A stretch of DNA of 64,000 nt from Hydractinia symbiolongicarpus (lineage: Eukaryota; Cnidaria; Hydrozoa; Anthoathecata; Hydractiniidae). How positions within the stretch are numbered: the stretch's first letter is position 1; every line of letters starts with the position of its first letter. A program made the position numbers and the translations under genes. Positions 22,110 through 34,815 of the stretch are shown here, piece by piece. The notes below the pieces were generated by a model. The model was not told the origin of the DNA, did not search any database, and saw only the letters and a list, made by a program, of their open reading frames with translations. Where the stretch lies: assembly GCF_029227915.1 (NCBI RefSeq), contig NC_079888.1, positions 5,405,001 through 5,469,000 of the forward strand, given 5' to 3'.

Positions 22110-24430
22110 AGTCGTTTAGGTTAGAAATTTGTTAAGATAACACGTTCTGAGTAATCTATCACATCTAAGTTATTTAGAGGCTACTTTTTTTGCACACAAG
22201 ATTCGGTTCTGTGTTATTTCTTTTATCACTGGAGCATTTTGAATCTCAGGTATGAAAGAAATAACCCCTTACTATTGTGTTGACAGAAAAAGTTTTGTTT
22301 TATATTCTCTCACAATTGTTTTCAAGTTTTTCTTGTATTCTCAGCATCAGTAAGTTAAATTAGTTTCATTTTAAGCTTTAATAAATACACAAAGATAGAT
22401 GTTTAGTTTTTCTAGCTCTGGTAATTTCTGTTACCCTGTGCATGTATCTTACTCAGCCTGTACATTCTAGATACTACAGCTAATCAAGCTGGTAAAGACA
22501 CATTAGACAGTAAGGTTATTTCAGCTTTACACAGATAAATAGACTTCAGACATGTTTTTAGAACATCTTTATAAATAAAATATCACATGTCATGAAATAT
22601 GAAGCAATTTCTAATGTATTAATTTACAATGACATCAATGTTACCATAGTAATGCTGTAAACAGTATGCTGATGCCTATATCCTGTCTGTTTTTATTCAA
22701 AATACCTGAAGGTATGATGCTTAAGTTTTTCGTGTAAGTTTAATTTCACCTAGGTTTACATATGCAAGAATCTTTATCTTTTAAAGTAAAGTCAACTTAT
22801 AGTTAATTCAAGTATCAAAAATTAGGCTGTGGTAATAATTAGGGTTTTTTTACAGCCAAATGTTGTATTTTCACCTGATGGACAAAGAATCAAGCATTTG
22901 TGTGAAGGACTTTCTCAACATCATATACAGAAATTAGTTAAACAAGGAATGCATAAAAATTGAATGTATTTTAAATCTAAAGAAAAAGAAATTGTGTAGT
23001 TATTCTGCTTATTAACAGTAAATACTTCAACAATAATAAACATTTTGTTGGATTAAATATAATATATATATAACCTAAATGCTTTAGTTATAGCTTAACA
23101 TGATTTCCTAGCAAGTAAACATAAACCTAAATATTTTCTACCTTGATTAAGATCAGTGGTGTAAAAACGTTTGTTATTCCTATAATTACTTGTCTAACTT
23201 TAAACCATTATGTATGTATTTTTTTATCTTCTCTTGTTGTAACTGACGCATCTCTGTTTCTATTTGTTACTAGGTAATATCATCAAGTTAAATTTATTTC
23301 ATTTAACTTTTTTTTCAAGCAGCTTTTGAATCTTATCAGTTATGACACAAGAACTGTCTTGTTGTACTGTTAATATGCCCACTTCACCTTGTGTATGGGT
23401 GATGTTGCATTTTTTTAACCTTTGACTATACTTTCCTTACTTATGTTAATTATTTAACTGAAGGAAGGTTGCTCGTCATATTGATTTTTTCAATTGTTTT
23501 TTATTACTTCCTCTTTTTATGTCAAGTTTGTTTGTACTCAGTATTTCTTTCCATGTTTATGTTCTCTTTTAATTATTACTATATAATTTTATATAATTTA
23601 TAGTTTAGAAATCCTTAAAATGAAACTTTCTATGGAGGTTTCTCTACCTTTTCCATTGTATATATTTATTTAAAAAATCAGAATAATAAAAAATAAAAAA
23701 GTGATTTTTTAATATAAATTTAACACTGGTTATATTTTAACAGATTTAAACCAATAAAATTGATTTGCTTATTCAAGTTGTCTTTTTTTAGTTGTTGATT
23801 TGAAGTTCTCTTATTCTCTCATTAGCATGATGTCCACAACGTTTTTGTCATTATTTTACATTTTAATCTTGTGTACATCTTCTTCATCTTATCTTTTCAT
23901 CTTATACATCTTATTCATCTTTGTCATTGTTTCAGCATTCTCTTCTTCAACTGTTACTACTGGTTATTATATATTTGGAATTAAAAAAGCTGTTAATAAA
24001 ATTTACATCATAAAAGTTTATCAAATGATATATTTTCAAATTGAAACATACTTGCCTTCCTACTCTTCAAAATTTTTAACATACAATGGCTGTGACAGTA
24101 GGATGTAACTTTCCGTCTCTGTTTCTGTTTGTTTTTTAAGTATCGTTACATTGTACACAAAGGTATAACAAGATTCACTTGAAACTTACTCTTCATAGTG
24201 TCATGTCTAATAATGTCCAATTACATTCTTTTTTGTTAGACTGGAAAAGCAATTAATTTTTCTCATGTTTTGCAGAGTTTACACACATGTTTTTAGCCTG
24301 ACTACTACAAGCACCAGTTAAATGTAACCTTACATGTAGACAATTCACCATTGCACATGTCCAAACTTATTTTTTACCTATTGATAAATAAAAGTTTGTT
24401 TAGTTAGCTAAAATTCACTTGGTAAGAGAA
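22110..24430. other. intergenic, no gene seen
   Basis: Very AT-rich. The open frame at 23800-24108 is a low-complexity Ser/Leu/Ile-rich string from TCTTCATC-like DNA and has no family resemblance. Confidence 0.4.
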
Positions 24431-24990
24431 TTATAGCATGAACATTGGTGTACATCAGGGTTCTGTACTTAGCCCTTTTGTTTTGTTTTTTAATTTTCAA
24501 AAGCGCTGCTGGTAGAATTCAGAACAGGACGTTTTATATATAATATGTAATGATTTAGTTCTTAAAGCAGAATCAGTGAAAAAAAGACCAGAAGAAAAAG
24601 GGTTACGAGTGAATGCAGCAACATCTAAAGTCATGATTAATAGCATTGAAGCCAAGTGTCACTTGTGGTGGAAAAGTGGCTTTGTGGAGTTTGTGAACAT
24701 TTAGTACATCAGTAGGGTGTTAGCTAGAAATTTACAAATAGGGCTGTTAGTAAGTCATTAGAAAATATAAATGCTTTTATGGGAAAATCTAGCTATAGCC
24801 TGATAAGAAGTGCAGTGGTGTTGACGCAAGGTTGGGCTGACATTCCTATGTATGCATCCCAGAGGTGATGTTATAGTCAGTGAAGTATTTTTAGTTTTAA
24901 TAAAAATCTTGTGTATTGAGGTAAAAGGTTGGTTGTATGAGGACTGTGTTACAAGTGGTACTTTTGGCCAAGTGTTAAAATTGATATAAG
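24431..24990 (+). pseudogene. decayed RTE-like reverse transcriptase
   Basis: From 24438 the frame reads N-I-G-V-H-Q-G-S-V-L-S-P, the reverse transcriptase motif before the catalytic box. After shifts the catalytic YADD region appears degraded (I-I-C-N-D-L-V-L-K-A-E-S), followed by E-E-K-G-L-R-V-N-A-A-T-S-K-V-M. Further on, V-K-G-W-L-Y-E-D-C-V (around 24920-24950) matches the C-terminal region that is also seen in the copy at 20160-20707. Multiple stops and indels show a long-dead insertion of the same general LINE group but in the opposite orientation. Confidence 0.7.
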
Positions 24991-27900
24991 ATCAATGATG
25001 TCAAATTGCTCCAAAATAAAAGGGCTGTTAGAAAAAGCAGAGGGTGCAAGAGGGGCATTATCTGAACCCATTCCTCTAACTTTGGGAGCCTAAAAATAGT
25101 TTTGAAAGAAAGGCTATATGTAATAGCTTCATTAATTTTAGTATAAACATTGATCTAATGTGTCTTAAAGGTAAAATAATTGACCAGCCATAATGTATTA
25201 AAAAAAGCCATTGCCTGTCTGTCTCTCTGTTTGTTTGTCTACCATAACCTGGTTATGCTAAACAAGAAAAAAAATCTTTAAACTAAATATAGCAAACACA
25301 ATAAATTTGTATTCTTGAGACAAACGCTTAAGATTGTCCGTGAGCTAGCAAAGTTAGAAAGTTAAAAATATTGTGTGAACCTATGTTAAAAACAAGGCTA
25401 TTCGACCCTGTGAGAGATGTTTTTAATAAGCTTCAAGTACAATATATTAATAAACTGGCATTTTTGTTCTAACAAAATGCATAGAGAAGTATATGAACAT
25501 GTGATATGTCACGTTTTTTTAAAATGTAAAAAGGTATTTTAGACATTTTAACTGTTTACTTTATAAAGAGTTTTGTGTGACTTGAACACAGTTTAAAAAA
25601 TTATCAGGAGTGCAATATATATGTAAGAAAGTACAAAATATATGTTATAAAGTGTATACTAAAAAACTCACACCCTTAAACTCATCCTATGAAACTCAAT
25701 ACGAGATCTTGTGAAAAATATATTTACCAGATGTCACGTACTGTACTATTGTTAAAAAGTTTTTTTATGTGTTTGTTTTTACAAGATTATTTAAAAATAA
25801 TGTGTATTAAGCTTTTGTAAGCTGTTGTTTACATAAGTGATAAGTGTTTGTTTGTTTTTGTTGTTTTAGTACATTTGCATCTGCTGCTTATGTGTTCAAA
25901 GTGTGGGTTTAACGCAAACGACAAGGTACGTTTGTCCATACAGAATTTTTTCTTTTTACTTTTTAGTTTAGAAGTAATAAACTAAAGTAATAAATTTTCA
26001 ATTATAGGCTTATGTGAAAATTTTGTAGCCATTTTTTGTCATTTTTGAAAAATATTATATTATTAAGTGTTTATAATGTCTGTTCTTTCTTGTTAATTTA
26101 TTTATTATTTTTCACTATTTATATTCATCCATTATCAACACTTTTATGTGCATTATGAACAAAATTTTTATTTAAAAAAGTGTTTGCAGAAAAATTTCAA
26201 ACAGAATTCTGAATTTCAACGAATAAAATCTCGGACAGGATTTATGACGGGCATTTTCAACAATCTTCCAACTATAATTAAGGGCTGACATATATGCTAA
26301 TAATTTTTGAAGATGAAGAAATGGGGAGAATATTGTAATTGACTGTTCTTGTGATGATACCTTTTTAATTGATTAACTGTTATTTTATTTAGTCATAAAG
26401 TTTGTAGTTGACTTAGGATGAGATAGGAAGCAAAAGAATTTATAAAAGTGATCAAAATTGGGCTGTGAGTTTGCCTTTAACAGTTCTTGGAATATTTTAT
26501 GTTGATTGTTTATCTCTAAACTTACATACTTTATATTTAAGATTTCGGATAACATCCAAGATCTTATTAAAACTGGCAGTCTTTTTCTTTTCCTCCTTCT
26601 TCTTCTTCTTCGACCAATTTTTTAACCAATTGCCGTAATGTCACAACATTTAAAGTCCTACCTGACCCCGTGACCCAGCCCTACTCCGGCTGTGTGCGTA
26701 TCTTAATATTCCGTAAATTGGGAAAAGAATGAAAACTGCGTTACGAATTTGATCACAAATGTTGTTATAGACTGTTATTTTAATATTATTTAGGAGCTAT
26801 AGGATATTAGGAGCTATGCTGGATACTTGTTCAAATTTTCGTTTCCAGTTATGTTTTTAACGAGGCGGATTTACTTCAATTAAACCGAGCTCTAGGAGTT
26901 AAGTTACGAGTCGTTTCTTTGGAGGGACCGAGTTTGCTTGGCTTTTTCACCAAGCTGCGAATCAAAAATTTTTTGAAGAAAAGAAAGAGGAATATTTGGT
27001 TGGGTGGATATAATCATTTATCTGTCTAAATTTCAGTTCTATCAACGTTTAAGATATTCTCTTCATTGTGTCTATGTTTTCACATATTAAGATGAAAATA
27101 TCATCACCTTTTCTAGCCATGTGTAAATCTGAAACAAACCAATTTCCAGATTTTAACTTAGATTTTAAGGCAGCATCCCGCTAAAGCCAGCTATCTGTAG
27201 CTAGCCTTATTTATTATTTATTTTTATGTAGGGTTGTAGCTCTCTTCTAGCTAGCTCTAGCTACTTCTGGCTGAAGAGTAAAAGTAGCCAAATGCAGTTT
27301 TTGGCTAGCTACAACAAAATTCTTAACCAATATTTCTTATGCAGTTAGTAGGTAGCGACACCTTTTGTTAGTGTCATGAAAACTTCTCCGCAAAATAGAA
27401 TTGCTGAGTGATTTTTTTAGCTGGACAGGGTAACGACAGTCTGTTTTCCAGTGTTCTTAATTTAAACCGAAGTTGCAATAAAGTTTTCTTGAAAAGGGTA
27501 TTACGCGAAAAGGCATTGATGACACAGTTTACCTGTACTAAGGCTTAGTCCAATGTTAACAATGCCTGTTTCCTGAGTTTCTGTTTAGCCGAAGTAAGCA
27601 TAAAGTTTTTTTTCAAAAAAGGGTATATTATGTTTATATGGATATGTGACATTGTTTGCCTGTACTAATCCTCAGTCCAGAGTAATATTTATTTTTGAAC
27701 TTTTAGCGGTAACGTTCTCTGAAAAATAAAAAAAGGTTGGCCAACGGTTTTTTCTATAACAGGGTATCAACGAGTTGTAAACTGTGTCTTTATTTCAGCT
27801 AAAGTTGTGAAAAGTTATGTTTTGAAAAATATATTACACTGGAAAAACCATAATGTTGTGCGCCTATGTTTTCAAAATACATTACACCGGAAACATCATA

Positions 27901-28187
27901 ATGTTTTGCGCCTCACTCAATTTATGACATACTATACTAAAGCGCTTCACCTGAATGTGTGGCACAGTATACTGTTCTTATCAATCGCTCTTCCAGCCGT
28001 TCAACGGCAGGTAACACAGTTACTTGTTGTTTAAGCCGGCATTTCTCCGGGTCCCCTGGCTAGTCCAAATATTAATACCACGGAATCGCATTTTGGATTT
28101 AGTCTCTATTGTTAATTTTATGCCAATGAACGTAGTCCTAACCTTTGACTTGTAGGATCCAACTTTTTGGTCAAATCTTAGATATCT
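24991..28187. other. intergenic, no gene supported
   Basis: AT-rich DNA. A possible small exon (25872-25925, flanked by TTTTAG and GTACGT and able to read a CxxC peptide) has no partner exon. AGCTAGCT-type words cluster at about 27200-27310. Confidence 0.35.
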
Positions 28188-28190
28188 TTA

Positions 28191-28917
28191 CCCTATTCGG
28201 TCCGGGGGGGGGGGGGGGGGGGGGGCGGATTCCGCCCCCCTGACGGTTTTTTTTTAATAACTCCTGATTGCTTTGTTATATGGCTATGATACTTACTGAG
28301 TTTCAACATTTATCTATTAGACACCTGCATGCTAATTTTTTAGGTCCCATACCTTTCAGAGGCTTTGATATTGGCCATTACTCGAAACTACCCCTAAAAA
28401 TCTCTATGAAATCCTTATAATGGGAAAAATATAATAACTACTGTTAGGATTATCCTTAGAACTTGAAACTTGCAACACAACTTTGTTTCATCCAGAAGAA
28501 TCATTTTGAATAATTTGAACACGTGACTAATCCGATTTCCCGATTTTGTCGGATTTTTTCCGAAAATCGGAAAAAAACAGATTTTCGGGCAATTTTTGGC
28601 AATTCTTTATCCGATCCATGTAAAAACCGGAAGATATGTTAAATAACTTTTATTTAGCTTTCACAAACTTCAAACAGAATGTAAAAATTCGCTCTAGAAC
28701 AAAAGTAATTATATTTTAAGCAGATAGTGGCATTTTTAACAATTTTCAAGCTTCTGTTGACGTCACAGAAAATGTGCTGACGCAAGCAAATTTTTTTGGC
28801 GCCATTTTGTTCCTTTTATGACGTACTATAAGTGTGCCAAGTTATGAAAAGTTATTGAGGGGGGCGGAATCCGCCCCCCGGTCATAGTATGTTCGAAAAA
28901 CCCCGGACCGAATAGGG
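28191..28917. mobile_element. 727 bp TIR element (PIF/Harbinger-like), TSD TTA
   Basis: The left end is CCCTATTCGGTCCGGGG and the right end is its exact reverse complement. TTA directly flanks both ends (28188-28190, 28918-28920), a 3 bp target duplication typical of PIF/Harbinger. Just inside each end is a GC-rich palindrome (GGGGGCGGATTCCGCCCCC on both sides). On the left, the spacer present in the right arm (TTTTTCGAACATACTATG plus ACC) is missing and replaced by a 22-G run. The interior has no coding frame. It is a non-autonomous element. Confidence 0.85.
28204..28225. repeat. 22-base G homopolymer
   Basis: An uninterrupted G run inside the left terminus of the TIR element. It is a likely site of length variation and sequencing error, and could form a G-quadruplex. 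Confidence 0.9.
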
Positions 28918-28920
28918 TTA

Positions 28921-30427
28921 AACTTGATAAAGATTTTAGTCATGTTTAAATGTATTTCTTTCTTTCTTATGAATGTAAAGTGTAGTGCAGTATTGTTAAA
29001 GTATTAATTTTCACAAATTACTTTTTGTATGTACTACATAAAACATGTTGCAAGTTCAAGATAATACCATGGGATAATACCTATTTATTTCAAATAACAG
29101 AAAAACATTGTAGAAGGTCTGTACAAAACAGGCTACTGGCGACCTAGGTATAGGGAAAAAATTACACGCAAACAAGAATCCGAAATCTTTTAGCCTGCAA
29201 GGGTTATTCATTTATAGTTGTTATTTGGCTGACTGTGGTGTGCAATAAAAATGAAATTAATTGGAATATGTGCTTTAAGAAAAAGAAATATTTCATTAGT
29301 GATCATACTTCACTCTTTGCATAGTAAAAAGCAACTGTTACACTTGTGTTTCCAAATTTTAGTTGACTATCAATCTTCTTATAATAACCTGAAAACTAGT
29401 AGTCTATGTATAATTAATTCCCAGTACTAACAAACAGAAACAGATTTTAAATTTTAAACTGTTGTAAACTGTTGTAAACTGTTGTTTCTGTTTTCAAAAA
29501 TATATATATTTTTATTATATTTAGGGAATAAAAATATTTGCAGTTAAATTTATTTAGAAGAATATTATTTCCCTAGAACAGTTTTATGCTTAGGCAACAT
29601 TCAAATTTCGTTTATGTTCTTGTGATATTGCTCACAAGATATTGCATCACAAATTAAAGAAAGCTAGTTTACTGTTCTCTTTCTCCTTCTGCATTTATGT
29701 AGTAATTCATCTATCATAATCTAGTGTTGCGGTTTCTTGTAGTACGGTAAGATTTAGTAGTTTTCCTCTGCCTTTTACTAAAACTTAAATTTGTATGTAC
29801 ATGTCATTTAAGTTCCATCTTATTGGAAATCAACACATTTTCAGTAACGTAACATTTCTACCTTATAATATAGGAGTTTTCAACCCATTCAATAAATTCT
29901 TTGAGCCAAAAAGAATATATTTCTCTCTTTGATGTACAGAACTACTTTAAGTTGAAAAATAGATAAACCACCAATAGACTTTTCTTTTGTTCTTTTTATT
30001 TTATATTTCTCTGTATGAATTTTTTTATATCTATGCAGTGCTTTTTCATAAGACTTGTATCAACAGAGTTGACTTGCAGATCCATGAAAAAAACCTTAAA
30101 AACAAAAGCGTCTGAAATTTTATTCATTTCAGCAGAAACAAAACAGACAACAATAAAAATAACAATATTATTTTCTTTCATTTGTCCACGGATTTTTACA
30201 TTTTTTGTAGTAAAAGGCCTGTGTCAATAAGTTTAAGGGATTATTGCTTACAATGATTTCCCTAAAGTATTTACTTTGAGTGAGTAGATAAAGCGATAAA
30301 AATTAAATCAAGCAGTCCGATTGTTAAAAGGGAATAAAAAAGAGAGTAACACTTGCTTGGTGTCGCCAGGTGTAATGATAATAGTAATAACATACAAATA
30401 CGGTAAATCTTAAGACAATAAAATGCT
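28921..30427. other. intergenic downstream of GPCR-2
   Basis: AT-rich, with a threefold GTTGTAAACT-like repeat near 29460-29485. No exon is recognised. Confidence 0.4.
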
Positions 30428-31420
30428 TCATTTTTGTTGTATGACAAGTTTACGTTTCCATTTTCTTATTCTTATTTTCTTTAAGAATGTTTTTGCAGCT
30501 TTTCTAAAGTCATCATGATAATAACAGTAGAGCATCGGTGCTGCAATTGCGTCAAAAAATGTTATATATTTGATAAAAAATGTCAGAACTTCTTCCAGTA
30601 CTGAGTCATAGTATTCTGCATTGAATATGTCAGCTTTTATTGTCACTAAAAGATAATAGGTTATTGATGGTGTCCAAGTTACACCGTAAATAAACATGAT
30701 TTTAAATGTCAGCATTGTAACTTTTTCATTATATGCTTTGCGTGTATTTGACATATGATGTTTCATAACATTAGCTATACTACCCTTGCGAATACTTTCA
30801 TTACTATGTTCTGTTTCTTTCTCAGTGTCATTCAAACTCTTTCGCATCACTTTAATGATGTAAAGATACATTGCTAGTATTAATGTATACGGTACCACTG
30901 TGTTCACTACTAGCATATATATAGTCCATTCTTTGGGCTGATTGTAATGACATTGTGAACTTTGCAAGGCCTTTGATCGTTCAAATGGAAAAAACGGTAA
31001 GCAGCATAGCATTAACTGATACATCCATGCTATTCCTATTGCTAGAAAGAAGTGTTTATGTCTAAACCGACTTCAATATGAAAAGATATAAACGGTTGCT
31101 AAAAGGCGATCGCTGCTGACCAACAACACATTGATGCATGTTCCATAGAATGTCATCATGTATGTGAATCGAAATATATCACAGATGTATGGGTACCAAT
31201 ATAATGGATAATTTTTCGATTTTATAATTGCGTACATAGGCATTACAATTACTCCCTGTATCAAATGTGTCATGATAAGGTTTATTATAAATAAAGCAGG
31301 TGGTTTGTTTCGTATTTTCTTGCAAGAGAAAATTATAATTAAACTCAGAACGTTTACAACAACTACAACTGGTGCCAGTGCAGCATACCACAAAACTTTC
31401 ATCGAATCTGAAACAGTCAT
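30428..31420 (-). pseudogene. class A GPCR, paralogue 2, with one in-frame TGA
   Basis: A 330-codon frame of the same family, open except for a single TGA at 31073-31075. Reading is in the same frame on both sides (31420-31073 and 31072-30428), and alignment to paralogue 1 needs no gap around it. The stop falls in intracellular loop 2, 11 codons after the Arg of the DRL motif. Family marks are intact: T-H-L-I-Q-G in TM2, C-D-I-F-R-F-T-Y in TM3, D-R-L-L-A, G-V-T-W-T-P-S in TM6 and A-P-M-L-Y-C-Y-Y-H in TM7. The acceptor upstream of the ATG (CTGCTGCAAG, 2 nt away) has a poor pyrimidine tract compared with its paralogues. It is either a young pseudogene, a null allele or a sequence error. Confidence 0.8.
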
Positions 31421-33213
31421 AGCTTGCAGCAGATCTCTTCAACTTTGCACTTTTTTAAAAAACAAACAACTGGCATGTTTTGCTGATTATTGTTGGAACA
31501 CATTTAATTTAATAATAAATTTGGTTAAGATTATCCGGTTAACTGTCTCTGAACCTGTATATTCTCGGTTGTAACAATTTGTCTATCAAAACTGTTTTAA
31601 CCCAATTTGAAATAAAAACAAAAAGAAAGTTATAAAAAGTTTTTAGAATATCAAAATAAATTTCATTTTTCTCTTTGTTTGTGTTCTTGTGTGCAAGAAA
31701 AACATCTGCTTATTATTGAATTAATTACTTTATTGTTTTTGTTTTTATTTATTGTATGTTCACCTTTCTTAAGACATAGGATTTATATGTAAAGTATAAT
31801 TTATAAAGGGTTTCTGTTATTCAAAAGATTGTTAAAAATTCTAAGGATTCTTGCATGTTTTTTTTTTATTTTCATTAATTTGATTTGTAAAAATGAATTA
31901 ATTTTTTAATAATTGTTCAGAATTTCTTTTATTATTTTGTTAGCTTTTTCTCCTAAACAATATTTAATGTTGAAATTGGCGATTATGCAATTTCCTCCCC
32001 CAGGAAAAATTTTCTAATGCTATTGCCGTGACTAATTCCTTCAACTTCAATATTTTTATCTATACATTGAATCCCTAAATTTAATATAATTTAATAAACT
32101 GTTTTCAATATGTTGTTACTTAGTTGAGTGTCCAGCAACTTCAAGAATCTTTGAGCAATACTTAGACTTTCTAGCGTGAGAATGTATTTACAACCTGTTC
32201 TTTTGGAATTGCAATTCATTACGTTGTTAGTTTGTTAAACTTTTATAATCTAACTTGGTGAATAGCTATCCAAAAGCGTTTTTTATTGTGACATTGGAAG
32301 TGTGTACGGCACACAAACCATGAAATAGGTCGGTATTAAATTTGGAAAAAAAATTGAATCAAACTCAGATTTTGTCTATTTTGTCTATTTTAGATTTTTT
32401 ACTTTAGTCTGGTGAGTATTTTTTGTGTTCAAGTTTACTGTATTTCACAAACCATGAGAATGAGAAAATTAGAAACGAGTCATTCTATCTGTTTTTTGAA
32501 AATTTGATGCATTTTTTTAATGTTTATTAAAATTATACCTTGTGTTAAATTCAGTTACTTCTAATGCTTCCTCATTGTGAAAACTGCTTTGTGGTTACCT
32601 TGGCTTTTCTAAGCGCTGTTTAGACTTTTTTCGCGTAGTGATCTGTTATGTCTGAGTGTGTGGAAGACCAAACTTTTAAAAGAATTAACATCTGAAATGA
32701 ATTATAAACCAACGTTGAGTGAATCATGATCACTGGTTACTTAGAGAATAATAGAATAATCATCATCTCAATCTCTTAGTCTATGAAGTTTTTTTAAAAA
32801 ACTTAGTATTTGTTATTACGTATAAGGTTATGTACAGACAGTTGGAACCTATATCATGAAAATAAAGCTACTTGGGATTTAGTATCTACAGAAATGCAAA
32901 TTAAATCTTCTCATTTCTCCTTCTAATAATGTAGAAAAATTTAAAACAATATTTTGGTATCAAACCTTCTACAAAAATGAACTCTCCTGCAGTTTTAATT
33001 GAAAAAAGAGTGGGAACCCATAAAAAATTATGTGAGAATTTTTCTTCATAAGATGTAAAAGGTTACTTTTTTCTTGTCATTTCGGGTTTTCCTTGGGCAA
33101 GTCAGTTCTAGATTTAAAGATGAGAATTGCATAAGAATGATAAATAAATAAATTACATTTTTTATAACTTTTTTATATATTTGTATTTATAGTTATGTAG
33201 CCATGTTGCTACT
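31421..33213. other. intergenic between GPCR-2 and GPCR-3
   Basis: AT-rich DNA with no exon seen. It should hold 5' sequence of GPCR-2 and 3'UTR of GPCR-3. Confidence 0.4.
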
Positions 33214-34155
33214 TCACGATTCAACTGTTGGTTCATTTACCTCAATGGATCTATGACTCTGGTTTATATCTGTTTTGCTAGACTCATGTCTTGTTGCCGA
33301 CAGGTATCGGAATTCCTTTCGAAATCCGTCATGAAAATAGCAATATAGTATAGGAGTGGTCACCCCCTCTAAAAATTTAATGTATTTTGTAAAAAAAGAA
33401 ATATAACTTGCAAGTGTTGATTTATAATAGTCGTCTGTGAACAACGATGTTGTTTGTTCCAGGATGTAATAAGTTGTAGATGGTGCCCATGCAATACCAT
33501 ACGTCATGACAATATAAAGTGTGAAACGCGTTAGTCTTTTATTCAACAGGGTGCTCTGTCTTTCTTTATTTCTATGTTTAGTTTTTGTTGACATTTTATT
33601 ACGAAGATGTTCTGTGTGTTTTACTTTGAACAAAATAATGACATAGATCAAAACCACCAGCATGTAAGGAATGGCACAATTTGTGAACAACATAAACAGG
33701 GTCCAAGTTTTACGTGGATTGTAGGAACAATCCGAATTGTTGGTGGAAAACGGAATCATGCAAATGCTTATTATGTACAACCACGACAATGTGATAACGG
33801 TTATAGCTCGTTTTGTTGTAACCTTCACCTTGTATGACATCATCAAAATGGTAGCAAGTAGACGATCAATACTTATCAATAATACATTGAGACACGCACC
33901 ATAAAATGTAATCATGTATGTCAGGCGAAATAAATCACAGAAAGCTTTTTTATCATAACTTTTTTTTAATGCATAAAAAGGCATGACGCATGCGCCTTGA
34001 ATGAGATGCAGTGTCAGCAAACTAAGTATGAGTATGGAGGAAGGTTTTCGAGCCAGTTTTTTTGATTGAAGAATAATGTAAACACAAAATGAGTTTAACA
34101 GCACCACAAACACACTTGTTGTTGATAGTATTACTATGGCAACGGTGTTGTCCAT
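33214..34155 (-). CDS. class A GPCR, paralogue 3
   Basis: A single exon of 313 codons from the Met that aligns with the starts of the other paralogues (MDNTVAIVIL). The frame stays open to an upstream Met at 34215, but that extension crosses a good 3' splice site (TGTTTTAG at 34163-34170) 7 nt before the chosen ATG. TM2 has L-H-L-I-Q-G with His at 2.50. TM3 has C-D-L-F-R-L-T-Y and ends in D-R-L-L-A. EL2 cysteine is in SDCSYN. TM6 has G-I-A-W-A-P-S and TM7 has T-P-I-L-Y-C-Y-F-H. It shares with paralogue 4 the Thr at 7.49 and EGVTTP in TM7, so these two are sisters. Ligand and G-protein coupling are unknown. Confidence 0.88.
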   Translation of the reverse strand: MDNTVAIVILSTTSVFVVLLNSFCVYIILQSKKLARKPSSILILSLLTLHLIQGACVMPFYALKKSYDKKAFCDLFRLTYMITFYGACLNVLLISIDRLLATILMMSYKVKVTTKRAITVITLSWLYIISICMIPFSTNNSDCSYNPRKTWTLFMLFTNCAIPYMLVVLIYVIILFKVKHTEHLRNKMSTKTKHRNKERQSTLLNKRLTRFTLYIVMTYGIAWAPSTTYYILEQTTSLFTDDYYKSTLASYISFFTKYIKFLEGVTTPILYCYFHDGFRKEFRYLSATRHESSKTDINQSHRSIEVNEPTVES

Positions 34156-34162
34156 GTTTGTC

Positions 34163-34164
34163 CT
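34163..34164 (-). promoter_or_regulatory. 3' splice acceptor just upstream of GPCR-3 ATG
   Basis: TGTTTTAG then GACAAAC then ATG on the minus strand, leaving a 7 nt exonic leader. It also argues against translation from the upstream in-frame Met at 34215. Confidence 0.5.
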
Positions 34165-34215
34165 AAAACAGGAGAGTAAAGCATGTATACTAATATAAAA
34201 CTTGTCAAAAAACAT

Positions 34216-34657
34216 GTATCTTGTTATTTTAAAGAAGAAAAATTTTACAAGGAGGAACTTGCAGAAGCGTAATGCCCTGGAATTTATTTTTGTGCTTTTG
34301 GACCCTAATTGTAAAATGAAGTGGATTGGTCACAAATTTATCCACAATTTTTTTAACAATTTAAGAGTCACAAATTTATTTAAAATTCTTGAAGATGATA
34401 AAATGGTGAAGTGTAAAAAATGTATTTGATCTTAGATATTACGTTTGCTGTGACCTACTTCAAGTTGTGGAAATAACCACTTTTTATTTATCATTTTCCT
34501 CACATTAAGAAGCATTTTTATTTCAAGCATTAGTCTTCTTCATATAGTCTTCCAAATATAACATTTAGCCTTACAAATTCTTTTTTTCTGTATTACAAAC
34601 ACAAAAGTAAGTTTCTTTTTAAAGGTCTCCAAATAATGTCCACACAGTTCCATTAAA
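34216..34657. other. intergenic between GPCR-3 and the Helitron-like element
   Basis: No exon supported. The open frame at 34202-34429 is low quality and antisense to the GPCR leader. Confidence 0.4.
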
Positions 34658-34815
34658 TCCATATTATAATACCCGTATACCTCTGTCCGTCCGTCCGTCT
34701 GTTCGTGTGTCTGTCACGCAAAATGGTAGCTTAGCTGCACAGGTAGCGAGACACACGCAATGCGGTATAAAAACGACGGGCGAACCCGTGGATTTTTCCA
34801 CGGGCTAACGACTAG
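34658..34815 (+). mobile_element. 158 bp non-autonomous Helitron-like element
   Basis: It begins with TC preceded by A and ends with CTAG followed by T, the A|TC...CTRR|T arrangement of Helitrons. A perfect hairpin (CCCGTGG-ATTTTT-CCACGGG) sits 7 nt before the CTAG. The 5' part has the word TATTATAATACCCGTATACC and a run of TCCG/TCTG repeats. There is no coding capacity and no target-site duplication, as expected for rolling-circle insertion. Confidence 0.7.

Noticed and set aside
25872-25925. Possible exon encoding M-C-S-K-C-G-F-N
   Set aside because: Good splice sites on both sides, but no partner exon or domain could be found within several kilobases, so it may be chance.
34156-34215. N-terminal extension of GPCR-3
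   Set aside because: A splice acceptor lies inside it, and the paralogues start at the downstream Met.
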